27,625 nt of DNA from LGRD01 sp031415135. Lineage in GTDB: Bacteria > Pseudomonadota > Gammaproteobacteria > Burkholderiales > Burkholderiaceae_C. Where the stretch lies: NCBI GenBank assembly GCA_031415135.1, contig JANORB010000037.1, positions 1-27,625 on the forward strand, given 5' to 3'. Both the position numbers and the translations under genes were made by a program. Below the pieces are notes generated by a model that saw nothing but the letters and a program-made list of their open reading frames with translations, was not told where the DNA came from and did no database searches. The first letter of the stretch is position 1; every line of letters begins with the position of its first letter. Below are positions 1 through 8,562 of this stretch, piece after piece.

Positions 1-1
1 C

Positions 2-319
2 ATCGGCCCGGGCTACACGCCGGGGGGCATCGTCAACCTGGGGCGCAACTGGATCAGCAACGGCTGGGCCGACTCGGACGCCGACCACCCGGTGCAGGGC
101 CAGTTGCTGGGCGCGGCCAACATGATCACCGGCACCACCGCGCCGTTCGACTTGGCGACGATGACGCCGCTGGCCGGCAGCGCGGTGATCGATGTCGGCC
201 AACCACCCCCTGCGGGTGCCGGTGCGATCGTCGTGAACTATCAGCTGGGCGCGGGGTTTGCTCCAACCCCACGCAAGATCAACGGGGCGGCATTGGACAT
301 CGGGGCCGTAGAACAGTGA
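2..319 (+). CDS. C-terminal fragment of a beta-helix / choice-of-anchor-type surface protein (5' truncated)
   Basis: The frame is open from base 2 to the TGA at 317-319, so this is the last ~105 residues of a larger protein that begins before the window. The tail carries the pattern AGSAVIDVG, then a K/R-rich turn and a closing DIGAVEQ. This is the usual C-terminal signature of right-handed parallel beta-helix (pectate-lyase-like, choice-of-anchor Q) secreted proteins: a 'xSPAIDAG...R...DIGAxE' ending. Such proteins are typically exported and may bind or cleave polysaccharide, which suits the adjacent polysaccharide locus. It converges on the UDP-glucose dehydrogenase gene with a 14-base gap. 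The catalytic part is not visible, so no enzymatic role can be assigned. Confidence 0.7.
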   Translation: MGPGYTPGGIVNLGRNWISNGWADSDADHPVQGQLLGAANMITGTTAPFDLATMTPLAGSAVIDVGQPPPAGAGAIVVNYQLGAGFAPTPRKINGAALDIGAVEQ

Positions 320-333
320 CATGGACCCGCAGG

Positions 334-1704
334 TCAGTGGGCCGGTGTTGCGCGGCCGATCGAATGGTACTCAAAACCCTCCCCACCCATGAGCTGGGGT
401 GAGAACAGATTGCGCCCATCGAACACCAGGGGCTGCTTCAAACGCTGGCGCAGGTGTCCCCAGTCGGGGCTCTTGAAGACCTTCCATTCCGTGGCAATGA
501 TGAGCGCGTCCGCTCCCTCGACGCAGTCCTCGGGTGCGCTGGCAAAGGAAACGCGGTCGAACTTCTCGCTCGAATCGCCAAAATCGAGTGCCAGCACGCG
601 CTTCGCTTCACTCATTGCCACCGGATCGTAGGCCACGATGCGCGCCCCCGCATCCACCAGCTTGCGAATGATCACGCGGCTCGGTGCGTCGCGCATGTCG
701 TCGGTGTTCGGTTTGAACGCCAGGCCCCACAGCCCGAAGCTGCGCCCGCGCAAATCGTCGCCAAGGCGGCGCTGGATCATGCGCACCAGCACTTGCTTTT
801 GCTGTTCGTTCACGCGCTCAACCGCCTGCACGACCTTGAGCTCCATGCCATGCTCGCGACCGGTATGGCTGATGGCGCGAATGTCTTTCGGGAAACACGA
901 TCCGCCATAACCGGTGCCCGCATAGAGAAAGTGGTACCCGATTCGAGAATCCGAGCCGATGCCCTGCCGCACCGACTCGATGTCGGCGCCCACCGCGCTG
1001 GCCAGGTTGGCGAGCTCGTTCATGAAGCTGATGCGCGTGGCCAGCATGGCGTTGGCGGCATATTTGGTCAGCTCCGCCGAGCGAACGTCCATGTAGATCG
1101 TTCGCTGATGGTTTCGCTGCAACGGGGCGTACAGCCGGTCCATGGTCTCGCGCGCGCGCACACCCGCCGCACCGTCAGGGATGCCCAGAACAATGCGGTC
1201 CGGCCGCATGAAGTCCGCGACCGCGGCACCTTCCTTGAGAAACTCCGGATTGGAGACGACCGCGAACCCGTGCGCAACGCCGCGAGCACGCAATGCATCC
1301 GCAATGGCGGCCGAGACCTTGTCGGCGGTTCCCACAGGCACGGTGCTTTTGTCGACGATCACCGTGAAGCCGTTGATGACCGACCCAATCGATCGAGCCG
1401 CTGCCAGCACGTAGGCGAGGTCGGCCGATCCGTCCTCGTCCGAAGGCGTGCCCACAGCGATGAAGGCCACCTCGCATCCGGCCAACCCTTCGGCGATATC
1501 GCTGGTGAAGCGCAAACGCCCGGCCGCCGCTGCGGGCTTGACGATCGATTCAAGCCCAGGCTCATGAATCGGAATCTCGCCATTCTGGAGGCGGCCGATC
1601 TTCACCTTGTCGATGTCGACGCAGGTGACATTGACGCCGAGATCGGCGAAACACGCCCCTGTGACCAGCCCCACATAGCCCGTTCCCAAAATCGCAATCT
1701 TCAA
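334..1704 (-). CDS. ugd: UDP-glucose 6-dehydrogenase
   Basis: A 456-residue NAD-dependent enzyme that oxidises UDP-glucose to UDP-glucuronate in the cytoplasm, supplying an acidic sugar precursor for polysaccharide. The N-terminal Rossmann motif is GTGYVG (residues 7-12). The catalytic cysteine lies in GGSCFPKD (Cys270), preceded by the usual central helix with ELTKYAANA, and the C-terminal NAD/UDP domain has GLAFKPNTDDMRD. Length matches the bacterial Ugd family. The start is a TTG: the family alignment begins exactly there (MKIAILGTG) and GGGAGA sits about six bases upstream. It is the last gene of the minus-strand polysaccharide block, 174 bases downstream of the AlkP-fold gene. Confidence 0.96.
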   Translation of the reverse strand: MKIAILGTGYVGLVTGACFADLGVNVTCVDIDKVKIGRLQNGEIPIHEPGLESIVKPAAAAGRLRFTSDIAEGLAGCEVAFIAVGTPSDEDGSADLAYVLAAARSIGSVINGFTVIVDKSTVPVGTADKVSAAIADALRARGVAHGFAVVSNPEFLKEGAAVADFMRPDRIVLGIPDGAAGVRARETMDRLYAPLQRNHQRTIYMDVRSAELTKYAANAMLATRISFMNELANLASAVGADIESVRQGIGSDSRIGYHFLYAGTGYGGSCFPKDIRAISHTGREHGMELKVVQAVERVNEQQKQVLVRMIQRRLGDDLRGRSFGLWGLAFKPNTDDMRDAPSRVIIRKLVDAGARIVAYDPVAMSEAKRVLALDFGDSSEKFDRVSFASAPEDCVEGADALIIATEWKVFKSPDWGHLRQRLKQPLVFDGRNLFSPQLMGGEGFEYHSIGRATPAH

Positions 1705-1843
1705 TCCGATCTCCCATCAAACCAATGGACCCTGACGCCGGCGGGGCAGGCAGTCCCGCATTAACCCGCCCGCCCGCGCGGCCGGTCGAAGCCTAACGCA
1801 CCGAATCAGGCTATGGCCGCCACGTGCCGACCCGGTGTGTGTC

Positions 1844-1860
1844 GCGCAGCACAACTGCGC
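1844..1860. terminator. Short hairpin between AlkP-fold gene and ugd
   Basis: GCGCAG and CTGCGC form a perfect 6-base-pair stem around a CACAA loop, 18 bases past the stop of the minus-strand AlkP-fold gene. There is no U-tract on the minus strand, so it may be a weak pause, an mRNA 3'-end stabiliser or chance. The rest of the 174-base gap shows nothing I recognise. Confidence 0.25.
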
Positions 1861-1878
1861 AGGATTCGTGGTTCGGGT

Positions 1879-3315
1879 TCACGCCATCGCGTCGTGCAAC
1901 ACATGCCCTTCCATCACCGCGGGCGGGCTCAGCCCCATGATCGACAGCATCGTCGGCGCAACGTCGAGGTTGGTGCATGTGGCCAGATTCGTTCCGCGCT
2001 TGATGCCCTTGCCATAAAACGCCAGCACGCCGTTGATGTGGTGCATGCCTTGTTTCACCGTCGGCGTGTCGGCGGCGAACAACTCGTCCATTGAATGCCT
2101 GCTTTCGGCGCGCAGGAGCGTCGCCGGGAAGATGTACTGGATCCCGGGCACCATGCGCGCCAGACCCAGCGGCGTCACGGTCAACGCATTGCCCACTTCC
2201 GCGACAGCGAAGCCGGGTTCGGAAATACCCGCGACGATTCGGCGCACGCCTTCGAGTTGCTGCTGGATCGCCGAACGCCGCCCGGCATCGGGCACGACGA
2301 GGTTCCATTGAGGCACCATGGTGGGCACCGCCTCCTGCACCCCGTCCTTGCCCAAAAGCTGGAGCAGCTTGTCGATGTCTTTCACTCTGACCACGATCTT
2401 GCCATCGGGGTACTTTTCGCTCGCATAAGGCTGCTGGCCCATGCTCGATGCCACCACCAGCACGGTCTGGTCGTCGATCAGTTTGAAGGCCCGCCCGAGC
2501 AGTTCGTCGCACACCTGATAGCCGAACGGAACCGCCTCGCCGTACTTCTCCCGCTCCGCCGGGGGCGACTTGGTCGTGAACTGCGAATCATCCCAGGCGC
2601 GCCAGTAGTGATGCATGTAATGCGCCGCATGGTTGCTGTGCCAGGTCGCGAAGTCAGGTCGCTCGTCCCGGTACAGCTTCTCGAAGAAATCAAAGTTCAG
2701 CAAGGGCTGGAGGCTGACACGACGCCAGCGGGCGTGCGGCGACACGCGCTCCCGAACCAACTGTGCCGCGACCCGCGCGCACGTGGATGGCCGCAGCCCC
2801 AAGCGCAGCAGCTTGGCGCCGATGCGCAGACCCTCCAGGGCGCCGGGCGCCTTGCTCGTCTTGTTGTGAGCCTGCGTGTAGCGCCGATTGATCGCCTGAA
2901 GCGGCCGCAGACTCGCGGGAAAAGTGTCATCGCTCGGCGCAAATGGCCCCGGAACCATGAAGCCCCGCAACGGCGCGGGCGGATAGGCGCTGATGCTGCC
3001 GAACACACCGACCGAGCGGCCTGCTTCGGCCACGTACTGCCAGGTTCGCTTGGCGGAAATCGTCTCGGCATCCTGCTCCAGCACGGACGCGCCATGAACC
3101 GCCGGGGACACGCCCGTGTGCAGCGTGACCCAGGTGATCCACGGGTCGAGCAAGGGTGGCCGCTCCACCGCGGATTGGAGCGCCCACGCGCCCTGTTCCC
3201 GCAGGCGCACGAAGTTCGGCAGGAACCCGGCGCCGCGCTCCGCGATCAGCCGATCGATGACCGCCCAGTTGATCTCGTTGAACTCCAGTAGCAGGACTTT
3301 TCTTGCTGTCGTCAT
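1879..3315 (-). CDS. Alkaline-phosphatase-superfamily fold protein, apparently degenerate active site
   Basis: A 478-residue protein. The start at 3315 (MTTARKVLL) is preceded by GGGAGAG; a longer open frame upstream lacks family similarity. The overall plan is that of predicted AlkP-superfamily phosphohydrolases/phosphodiesterases: an N-terminal strand followed by LPNFVRLREQG (residues 32-42), the HTGVSPAVHG segment (66-75), a central AAHYMHHYWR segment (230-239), and near the C terminus HHINGVLAFYG followed by a DVAPTML motif. Several expected metal-binding residues are missing: the first 'LDG'-type Asp is replaced by EFNE (11-14), the usual S-D-H-G becomes ASSMG (289-293), and the Asp before the central His is Asn228. 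No signal peptide is evident. It may modify the polysaccharide or act as a non-catalytic partner. The fold call is good, but the activity is unknown. Confidence 0.8.
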   Translation of the reverse strand: MTTARKVLLLEFNEINWAVIDRLIAERGAGFLPNFVRLREQGAWALQSAVERPPLLDPWITWVTLHTGVSPAVHGASVLEQDAETISAKRTWQYVAEAGRSVGVFGSISAYPPAPLRGFMVPGPFAPSDDTFPASLRPLQAINRRYTQAHNKTSKAPGALEGLRIGAKLLRLGLRPSTCARVAAQLVRERVSPHARWRRVSLQPLLNFDFFEKLYRDERPDFATWHSNHAAHYMHHYWRAWDDSQFTTKSPPAEREKYGEAVPFGYQVCDELLGRAFKLIDDQTVLVVASSMGQQPYASEKYPDGKIVVRVKDIDKLLQLLGKDGVQEAVPTMVPQWNLVVPDAGRRSAIQQQLEGVRRIVAGISEPGFAVAEVGNALTVTPLGLARMVPGIQYIFPATLLRAESRHSMDELFAADTPTVKQGMHHINGVLAFYGKGIKRGTNLATCTNLDVAPTMLSIMGLSPPAVMEGHVLHDAMA

Positions 3316-3382
3316 GATCTCTCTCCCGTCAAACAAATCAATCACGTGAGTGGCCATCCGGCCGGCCCCTCGTGCCAAAACG

Positions 3383-4663
3383 CTATGCCCGTGCAGCCAA
3401 GCGCTGGCCGCGCCGGTTGGCCGCGACCAGCGTGGCGCAAACCTGCAGGGTCTCTGCGGCAACGTCGTCCCATGACCTTCGCATGGAGGCGGCAATCCCG
3501 GCGTGATTCCAGTGCCGCTGCAAGGCCGTCGCCAACGCTGACCCAAGTGCCGGCGCGTCCTTGGCAGGGATCAGGATGCCGTTGTCCGAACCGACGATTT
3601 CGCGCGTCCCGCCCACGTCGGTCGCGACCACCGGCCGGCCGCAGGCCAGCGCTTCGACCACGACGTTGGGATAGCCTTCCGACCAACTCGGAAGTGTCAG
3701 CACATCCGAGGCGCAAATCCAACGCGCCACTTCCTCGGGGGCCAGGCCGCCAGGCAGATGGACCTTGCTTGCCAGCCCGGCCGATTCGACCAGCGCCAGC
3801 AACTCGGCCTTCATGACACCATCGCCGATCAGCGCCAGGCGAAACCGGGGGTTGGCCGATGCCAGCAGCCGGGCCGCGGCGATCAACTCGCGCAGCCCCT
3901 TGGCCTCGACAAAGCGGCCCACGTAAACAACCACCTGTTCATCGGCACCGAGTCCCAAACGCTGCCGGGCCCGCGCCTGGTCAGCTGGGCCGAAGACCGA
4001 GGTGTTGAACCCGTTCACGATGGTGTGGACCCGAGCCGGCGCCGCACCGAAGTCATTGATCGCGGTGGTTCTCATCGCCTCGCTGACGGTGAGCAGTGCG
4101 TCGGCCTTCGTGATGGTGTGCCGGGTCATCATCACGTTCAGACCATCGCGCACGTGAATGTCCGACCCCAAGGCGCCCACCACGCAAGGCACGCCCAGCG
4201 CCCGCGCCACGCGCAGGGCAGCGAAGCCATCGGGGTAGACCCAATAGGCCAGAACCAGGTCGGGTTTGAACGCGCGCACGCGCGGCATCAATACCCAACT
4301 GCTGACCAGGCCGTTGATGCCGCGCGAGACCACCGGAATTGCCGGGTAATCGAAAGCCTCGACATCCACCCCGGCCAGCGTGTAGCCCGCATCGACGCCG
4401 CCGTGAAGAAAGCTTCGCGGCCTCATGCCCGGCAGCCGCGGATAGCGCAATGACTGGAAGAACACCCGCACGTTCGCCAGCTTGGACAGCGAACGGGCGG
4501 TTTCGTGGATGTAGCGGCCCCGCGTCTGGTCATGCGGCACGGGCAACATCGGCGTGACGATGGCAATCCGCATCTCACGCGAGCCCGCTTCAGCATCCGC
4601 AGGGTGGGTGAACGGCATGGCGTTCCCGTCACGATCGACGAGGGCGGTTGACATCGGAGACAT
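3383..4663 (-). CDS. Glycosyltransferase family 4 (GT-B)
   Basis: A retaining GT4-type glycosyltransferase of up to 426 residues, transferring a sugar from a nucleotide donor during repeat-unit assembly on the cytoplasmic face of the membrane. The N-terminal acceptor domain begins MRIAIVTPMLPVP. A GALGSDIHVRD segment is typical of this group. The C-terminal donor domain has VVYVGRFVEAKGL and an E-x7-E motif (Glu329 and Glu337 in SEGYPNVVVEALACG). The start is uncertain: in-frame ATGs occur at 4663, 4654, 4618 and 4573. The one at 4618 has a GGGAA just upstream, and 4573 matches where the family usually begins. It lies 67 bases upstream of the AlkP-fold gene, in the same direction. The donor and acceptor cannot be read from sequence. 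Confidence 0.92.
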   Translation of the reverse strand: MSPMSTALVDRDGNAMPFTHPADAEAGSREMRIAIVTPMLPVPHDQTRGRYIHETARSLSKLANVRVFFQSLRYPRLPGMRPRSFLHGGVDAGYTLAGVDVEAFDYPAIPVVSRGINGLVSSWVLMPRVRAFKPDLVLAYWVYPDGFAALRVARALGVPCVVGALGSDIHVRDGLNVMMTRHTITKADALLTVSEAMRTTAINDFGAAPARVHTIVNGFNTSVFGPADQARARQRLGLGADEQVVVYVGRFVEAKGLRELIAAARLLASANPRFRLALIGDGVMKAELLALVESAGLASKVHLPGGLAPEEVARWICASDVLTLPSWSEGYPNVVVEALACGRPVVATDVGGTREIVGSDNGILIPAKDAPALGSALATALQRHWNHAGIAASMRRSWDDVAAETLQVCATLVAANRRGQRLAARA

Positions 4664-4876
4664 GGCGGTGCGAAAGGGGTGAGGACATCGGCGATGTTCA
4701 CCATGCCGGCAAGAGGCGCCATTTTGAACCGCCAGCGGGTGCCGCGATGCGCAAGATGGCCAACCTGACTCGCGTTATGCGCCCTGCGTGAGCTATGTCA
4801 CGCCAGATTGTCGCGCGCCGCAACACAGCCAGCGCCGCAGGACTGCCGGGGGCGCTCGACGCAGCGCCGGCCCCGC
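4664..4876. other. 213-base gap in the minus-strand glycosyltransferase block
   Basis: The gap lies between the GT2 stop and the next GT4 start. I see no convincing gene, hairpin or promoter here. A 60-codon minus-strand open frame crosses it, but it is rich in Ala, Arg and Gly and has no ribosome site. The gap is large enough to hold a secondary promoter for the downstream three genes. Confidence 0.4.
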
Positions 4877-5686
4877 TCAAGGTTCAACCGGCCGGGCTCG
4901 CTTGTAGAGCCGGCGCGCGTTCCACGCGTACTGCGACCACCAGGACACGGCGGTGGAAATCGGCAGTCTTTCAACCCGCCGATACAAGTGCCAGACCGCC
5001 AGCGCGGACGCCAGCTTGTTCGACGAGCGGCTGGCCGGTGTCAGGCGGTAACGCCCCAGGTCATGCGGCAAACGGTGGCCATGGTGCCCGCGCTGAATGA
5101 TCGCCAGCCACGCCAGAAAGTCTTCCGGCAATGAGCGCTGCAGGTCAGGAAATCGAAACCCGGGCAACTGCTCGGTGTCGACCATCACCGACAGGCAGCC
5201 GCCGGTGCCGCGGTGGGTGTGCAGGCTCTTCAGCGTGAGCACGTCCGGGCCACTGACCACCGCACCCAGCCGCTTGCCGTCGTGAGACATGTGGCGGTAG
5301 TCGTGGTAAGTGAAGGCGTGGCCCTGCTGCTTCATCCAGCCCAGCTGCCGCTCGAGCTTTTGAGGCAGCCACAAATCATCGGCATCCAGAAAAGCCAGGA
5401 AGCGTCCCCGCGCCTGCTCGATGGCCATGTTGCGCGCCGCGGCAGGGCCGCCGTTGCGCGGCATGCGCAAGACCTTGACGCGCTCATCGCCGGCGCCCAG
5501 CCTCAGCGCTTCTTCGACACTGCCGTCTGACGAGCAGTCGTCCACCAGCAGGTGCTCAAAGCGCCGGAACTGTTGGCCGCGCGTGGTCTCGAACAGCGCC
5601 GGCAGCCAGGCCCGGGCATTGAACATCGGCGTGACGATGCTGACCTCGATGTCGCGCTCGGTGCGCATGTCAGCCGGCACCGTCAC
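4877..5686 (-). CDS. Glycosyltransferase family 2 (GT-A, TuaG-like)
   Basis: A 269-residue GT2-type enzyme. It has the opening VSIVTPMFNARAWL, the nucleotide-binding LLVDDCSSDGS and the metal-binding FLDADDLW (DxD-type), followed by a TYHDYRHMSHDGKRLG segment. That last segment is characteristic of the TuaG/WbbX-like branch that builds surface polysaccharides. Length is normal for the branch. The likely start is GTG at 5684-5686, overlapping the stop of the upstream GT4 gene by four bases (GTGA), which implies translational coupling; an in-frame ATG at 5668 is the alternative. The protein has no membrane segment and probably works at the inner face of the inner membrane. Confidence 0.93.
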   Translation of the reverse strand: MTVPADMRTERDIEVSIVTPMFNARAWLPALFETTRGQQFRRFEHLLVDDCSSDGSVEEALRLGAGDERVKVLRMPRNGGPAAARNMAIEQARGRFLAFLDADDLWLPQKLERQLGWMKQQGHAFTYHDYRHMSHDGKRLGAVVSGPDVLTLKSLHTHRGTGGCLSVMVDTEQLPGFRFPDLQRSLPEDFLAWLAIIQRGHHGHRLPHDLGRYRLTPASRSSNKLASALAVWHLYRRVERLPISTAVSWWSQYAWNARRLYKRARPVEP

Positions 5687-6894
5687 GCCGGCCTGCGGCT
5701 GGCGAGTTCAAGGTGGAAGTCGAGAAGCTGGGTGATGTTGTTGCGCCATTGCCGCTCGGCGGCGACGTAGGCGCGCGCCGCAGTGCCGATGCGTTGCAAC
5801 TCGGTCGGGCTCCGGCTGCGTTGCAACACCGCGGAGGCCGCGCTTTCGAGGTTGCCTGCCGGGAACATCCAGCCGGTCTGATCTTCGACCAGCACTTCGC
5901 GGATCGGCGAAAAGTCAGGCGCCACCGGGGGAACGCCGCAGGCCATGAACTCGAACAGTTTCACCGGCGAGGTGTAGTCCCCCGCGCTGGGCAAGATGGC
6001 CATGTCCATGGCGGCCAACAAACCAGGAACCTCGTCATGCGGCACCCGGCCACTCAGCACCACCCGCCCTTCAAGACCACGCTGCTTGACAAAGGCGGCG
6101 ACCTCGGGAAACGTCGCACCGTCGCCGACCAGCAACAGCTTGAGGTGGGGTGCTTGCGGCAGGCGATCGGCGATCTGGTAGACGAACTGATCGATCGCAT
6201 GCCAGGGCACAAAAGCGCCGAGGTAGCCGCACACCACATGCCCATCGAGGCCCCATTTGGCTCGGGCGGCGGCGCGCTGCGCCGGCGTGAAGCTGAACTT
6301 GTCGATGTTCGCCGCGTTCGGTGTGATGATCGTCGGCGCGATGCGCGAATGCACCGCCAGCGCACGGTCGCGGAACACACTGGAAACGAACACCAAGCCG
6401 CTGGCCTGGCGAAACACCCAACGCTCCACGGCCATCGCCAATGATGCGAAGAACAGCGGGCGCACTCGTTCGACGGCGGCCGAGTCGTTGATCTCGAGAA
6501 TCACCGGCAACTTGCGCAAGCGCCCGATCAGCACCGCGGCAAACATGAACAGCGAGTAGCGTTCGTAGATGAACGCCACGTCCTTGTGGCTGCGCAAGTA
6601 GGCCAGGATGCGCCACCCCGCCACCAGGTTGTAGGCCAGTTCAGCCAATTCGAACAGCGGTTCCGGGAACCTGGAAACGAGTCGCATCAGGCGCGTGGCC
6701 TGAAGGGTCGGCGACATCGCCTTGGGGCTGGCATAGGGGTCCGCGCCGGGCAGGGAAATGATGTCGACGGCGACGCCCTCGACCCTCAGGGCGTCGGTGA
6801 TACCACGAATGTGCACGCCTTCCACGGCCTTGCCCTGCGTTCGGTGGTGATAGAGCACTCGCTTCACGCGATCGGAGGGCTTGGCGGTCGACAT
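5683..6894 (-). CDS. Glycosyltransferase family 4 (GT-B), first gene of the minus-strand block
   Basis: A 403-residue GT-B glycosyltransferase. The N-terminal domain starts with KRVLYHHRTQGKAVEGVHI. The linker holds the typical PNAANIDKF, and the donor domain holds VCGYLGAFVPWHAI, LLLVGDGAT and GRVPHDEVPGLLAAMD. The conserved acidic motif is altered: SPVKLFEFMACG keeps the second Glu (Glu315), but the usual first Glu eight residues earlier is Tyr, next to an Asp. This variant is seen in some GT4 subfamilies. It starts at an ATG 128 bases from the divergent Wzy-type gene and overlaps the downstream GT2 gene by four bases, so the two are probably co-translated. Confidence 0.92.
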   Translation of the reverse strand: MSTAKPSDRVKRVLYHHRTQGKAVEGVHIRGITDALRVEGVAVDIISLPGADPYASPKAMSPTLQATRLMRLVSRFPEPLFELAELAYNLVAGWRILAYLRSHKDVAFIYERYSLFMFAAVLIGRLRKLPVILEINDSAAVERVRPLFFASLAMAVERWVFRQASGLVFVSSVFRDRALAVHSRIAPTIITPNAANIDKFSFTPAQRAAARAKWGLDGHVVCGYLGAFVPWHAIDQFVYQIADRLPQAPHLKLLLVGDGATFPEVAAFVKQRGLEGRVVLSGRVPHDEVPGLLAAMDMAILPSAGDYTSPVKLFEFMACGVPPVAPDFSPIREVLVEDQTGWMFPAGNLESAASAVLQRSRSPTELQRIGTAARAYVAAERQWRNNITQLLDFHLELASRRPA

Positions 6895-7022
6895 CTGTGA
6901 TTTCTTGAATGGGCAGTCTTCTTGTGCTGACCTATTATGCCGACGGCCTTTGGCACCCGAAACTCGGTCAGCGTGTGCATTTCACGCGCCGAAGCGATGG
7001 TATCCAGACACGGTGTCAATCC
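6895..7022. promoter_or_regulatory. Divergent intergenic region with a -10-like TATTAT
   Basis: This 128-base gap separates the two divergent polysaccharide blocks and must hold at least one promoter. TATTAT at 6933-6938 resembles a -10 box on the plus strand, and the overlapping CATAAT on the minus strand resembles one too. Neither has a good -35 box at 16-18 bases, so exact promoters cannot be assigned. Confidence 0.3.
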
Positions 7023-8369
7023 ATGAGTTTTGCCCTGTTCATCGTCTATATCCTCTTCACGTATTTGCGGCCGTTCGACACGATCGCCTCCGATCTGGCG
7101 CCCTACCGGCCCATGTTCATCCTGTGGGCCCTGACCTTCATCTCCGCCGGTGTGCGCGCAATGACGCGCAAAGAAGTGGCGGCGCGACCGGTTCACTTCT
7201 GGTTGCTCGGCGGGTTGACCGTGGTCATCGCGCTGTCGCAGGTCGCCAACCAGTGGCTCGGCGGCGTGCTGCCGGCCGTTGCCGAATTCAGCGCGGCCGC
7301 GATGTTGATGGTGCTGTGCCTGCTCAACCTGACCTCGCTGCGGCGCTTGCAGGTCACCTGTGTCGTCATCGTGTGCAGCGTCGTCGTGCTGGCGGGCCTG
7401 AGCGTCTACTCGTTCCACACCGGGTTCATGGAAAGCGAACTCGTGCTGCGCCAGGGTGCCAGCGACGACGACGATCTCGACGCGCCCGCGGAGCTTCGGG
7501 ACTACGCCGCGCCGGCCGACGACAAGTCGGGCCGGTTTCTCATTCGCGTGCGCAGCGTGGGCTTTCTGAACGACCCCAACGACTTTGCCCAGACCATGGT
7601 GATGGTGCTGCCCTTGCTTTGGTGGTTCTACCTGCCCGGCCGCAAGCTTCGCAACCTGTTGGTGGTTGCCGCGCCCGCCGCGCTGCTGGGCTACGCCACC
7701 TACCTGACCCATTCCCGCGGCGCACTGCTGGGGATAGCGGCGCTGGCGTTGCTGGCCGGGCAGCGATGGCTGGGACTGGTGCGCACGCTGATCCTCGCAG
7801 CGGTGGTGGTCGCGGGCATCAGTGTGGCCAGCATTGGCGGGCGCGAGTTGTCGACCAAGGAGCAATCGGCGGCCCAACGAATCGAAGCCTGGCAAGAAGG
7901 CATCACCATGCTCAGGCGCCAGCCGGTCTTTGGTGTGGGCTTCGGCAACTTCACGGACCACCACCAACTCACCGCGCACAACTCGTTTGTCCTGTGCTTT
8001 GCCGAGCTGGGCTTGATGGGCTATTTTGCGTGGCTGGGTTTGATCGTGCTCACCTTCAAGGGGCTGCGGCAGGCCATCCGGCTGGCACCGGCGAACGCTC
8101 CGGAACGAAGGCTCGCGGTGATGCTGAACGCTTCGCTGACCGCCTTCCTGGCCTGTGCATGGTTCCTGTCCCGGACCTACTCGCCGGGTCTGTACGTGCT
8201 GTTGGCGCTGTGCGTGGCGTCCTGGTACAGCGTCAGGCACATCAACGGGCCGATACCTCAACCGGAAATGCAGGAGCCGCCGGCGTGGCGCGCATCGACC
8301 CTGCTTGCCATGTTCGCCAGCCTCACGGCGGTATACATGTTTGTTCTATTGCAACGAAGCACGGGGTAA
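7023..8369 (+). CDS. O-antigen ligase / Wzy-type polysaccharide polymerase
   Basis: A 448-residue polytopic inner-membrane protein. The start at 7023 gives MSFALFIVYILFTYLRPFD, a first membrane helix; an upstream in-frame ATG adds an implausible polar segment. It has about 10-12 hydrophobic segments and a large periplasmic loop with an acidic stretch (DDDDLDAPAELRD). The diagnostic O-antigen-ligase (Wzy_C) signature follows, with THSRGALLG, then AHNSFVLCFAELGLMGYF. Proteins of this family either polymerise lipid-linked repeat units or ligate glycan to lipid or protein in the periplasm, and sequence alone does not separate the two. It opens the plus-strand block and fits with the Wzx-type flippase at 13294. 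Confidence 0.88.
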   Translation: MSFALFIVYILFTYLRPFDTIASDLAPYRPMFILWALTFISAGVRAMTRKEVAARPVHFWLLGGLTVVIALSQVANQWLGGVLPAVAEFSAAAMLMVLCLLNLTSLRRLQVTCVVIVCSVVVLAGLSVYSFHTGFMESELVLRQGASDDDDLDAPAELRDYAAPADDKSGRFLIRVRSVGFLNDPNDFAQTMVMVLPLLWWFYLPGRKLRNLLVVAAPAALLGYATYLTHSRGALLGIAALALLAGQRWLGLVRTLILAAVVVAGISVASIGGRELSTKEQSAAQRIEAWQEGITMLRRQPVFGVGFGNFTDHHQLTAHNSFVLCFAELGLMGYFAWLGLIVLTFKGLRQAIRLAPANAPERRLAVMLNASLTAFLACAWFLSRTYSPGLYVLLALCVASWYSVRHINGPIPQPEMQEPPAWRASTLLAMFASLTAVYMFVLLQRSTG

Positions 8370-8562
8370 ATGTGACAGAGTCACGCATGGATCGGCGGCT
8401 TTTCCGGGTGCGTTGGAAGTGCCGCCGCTTTCCAATAGACTGCGGCGGGTCGGCGACGGGTCGGCGGCGGGTCAGCGGTGTTTGGCGCTGCCACCCGCGC
8501 CACGCTTTCGCAGTTAGCATTTTGCATTCGGCCGACAAGGCGACCCGATACTCAAGGCTTGC

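Noticed and set aside
4698..4880. A 60-codon minus-strand open frame in the glycosyltransferase gap
   Set aside because: It has Ala/Gly/Arg-rich composition, no ribosome site and overlaps the GT2 stop.
6864..8261. A 465-codon minus-strand open frame opposite the Wzy-type gene
   Set aside because: It is a mirror of a real membrane protein, with Gln/His/Arg-rich composition and no motif.
8371..8385. TGTGA-CAGAG-TCAC, resembling a CRP/FNR-type half-site pair just after the Wzy-type stop
   Set aside because: The spacing is one base short of the usual N6 and the second half is imperfect. The position after a stop and 190 bases before the next start is also weak support, so I do not call it a binding site.
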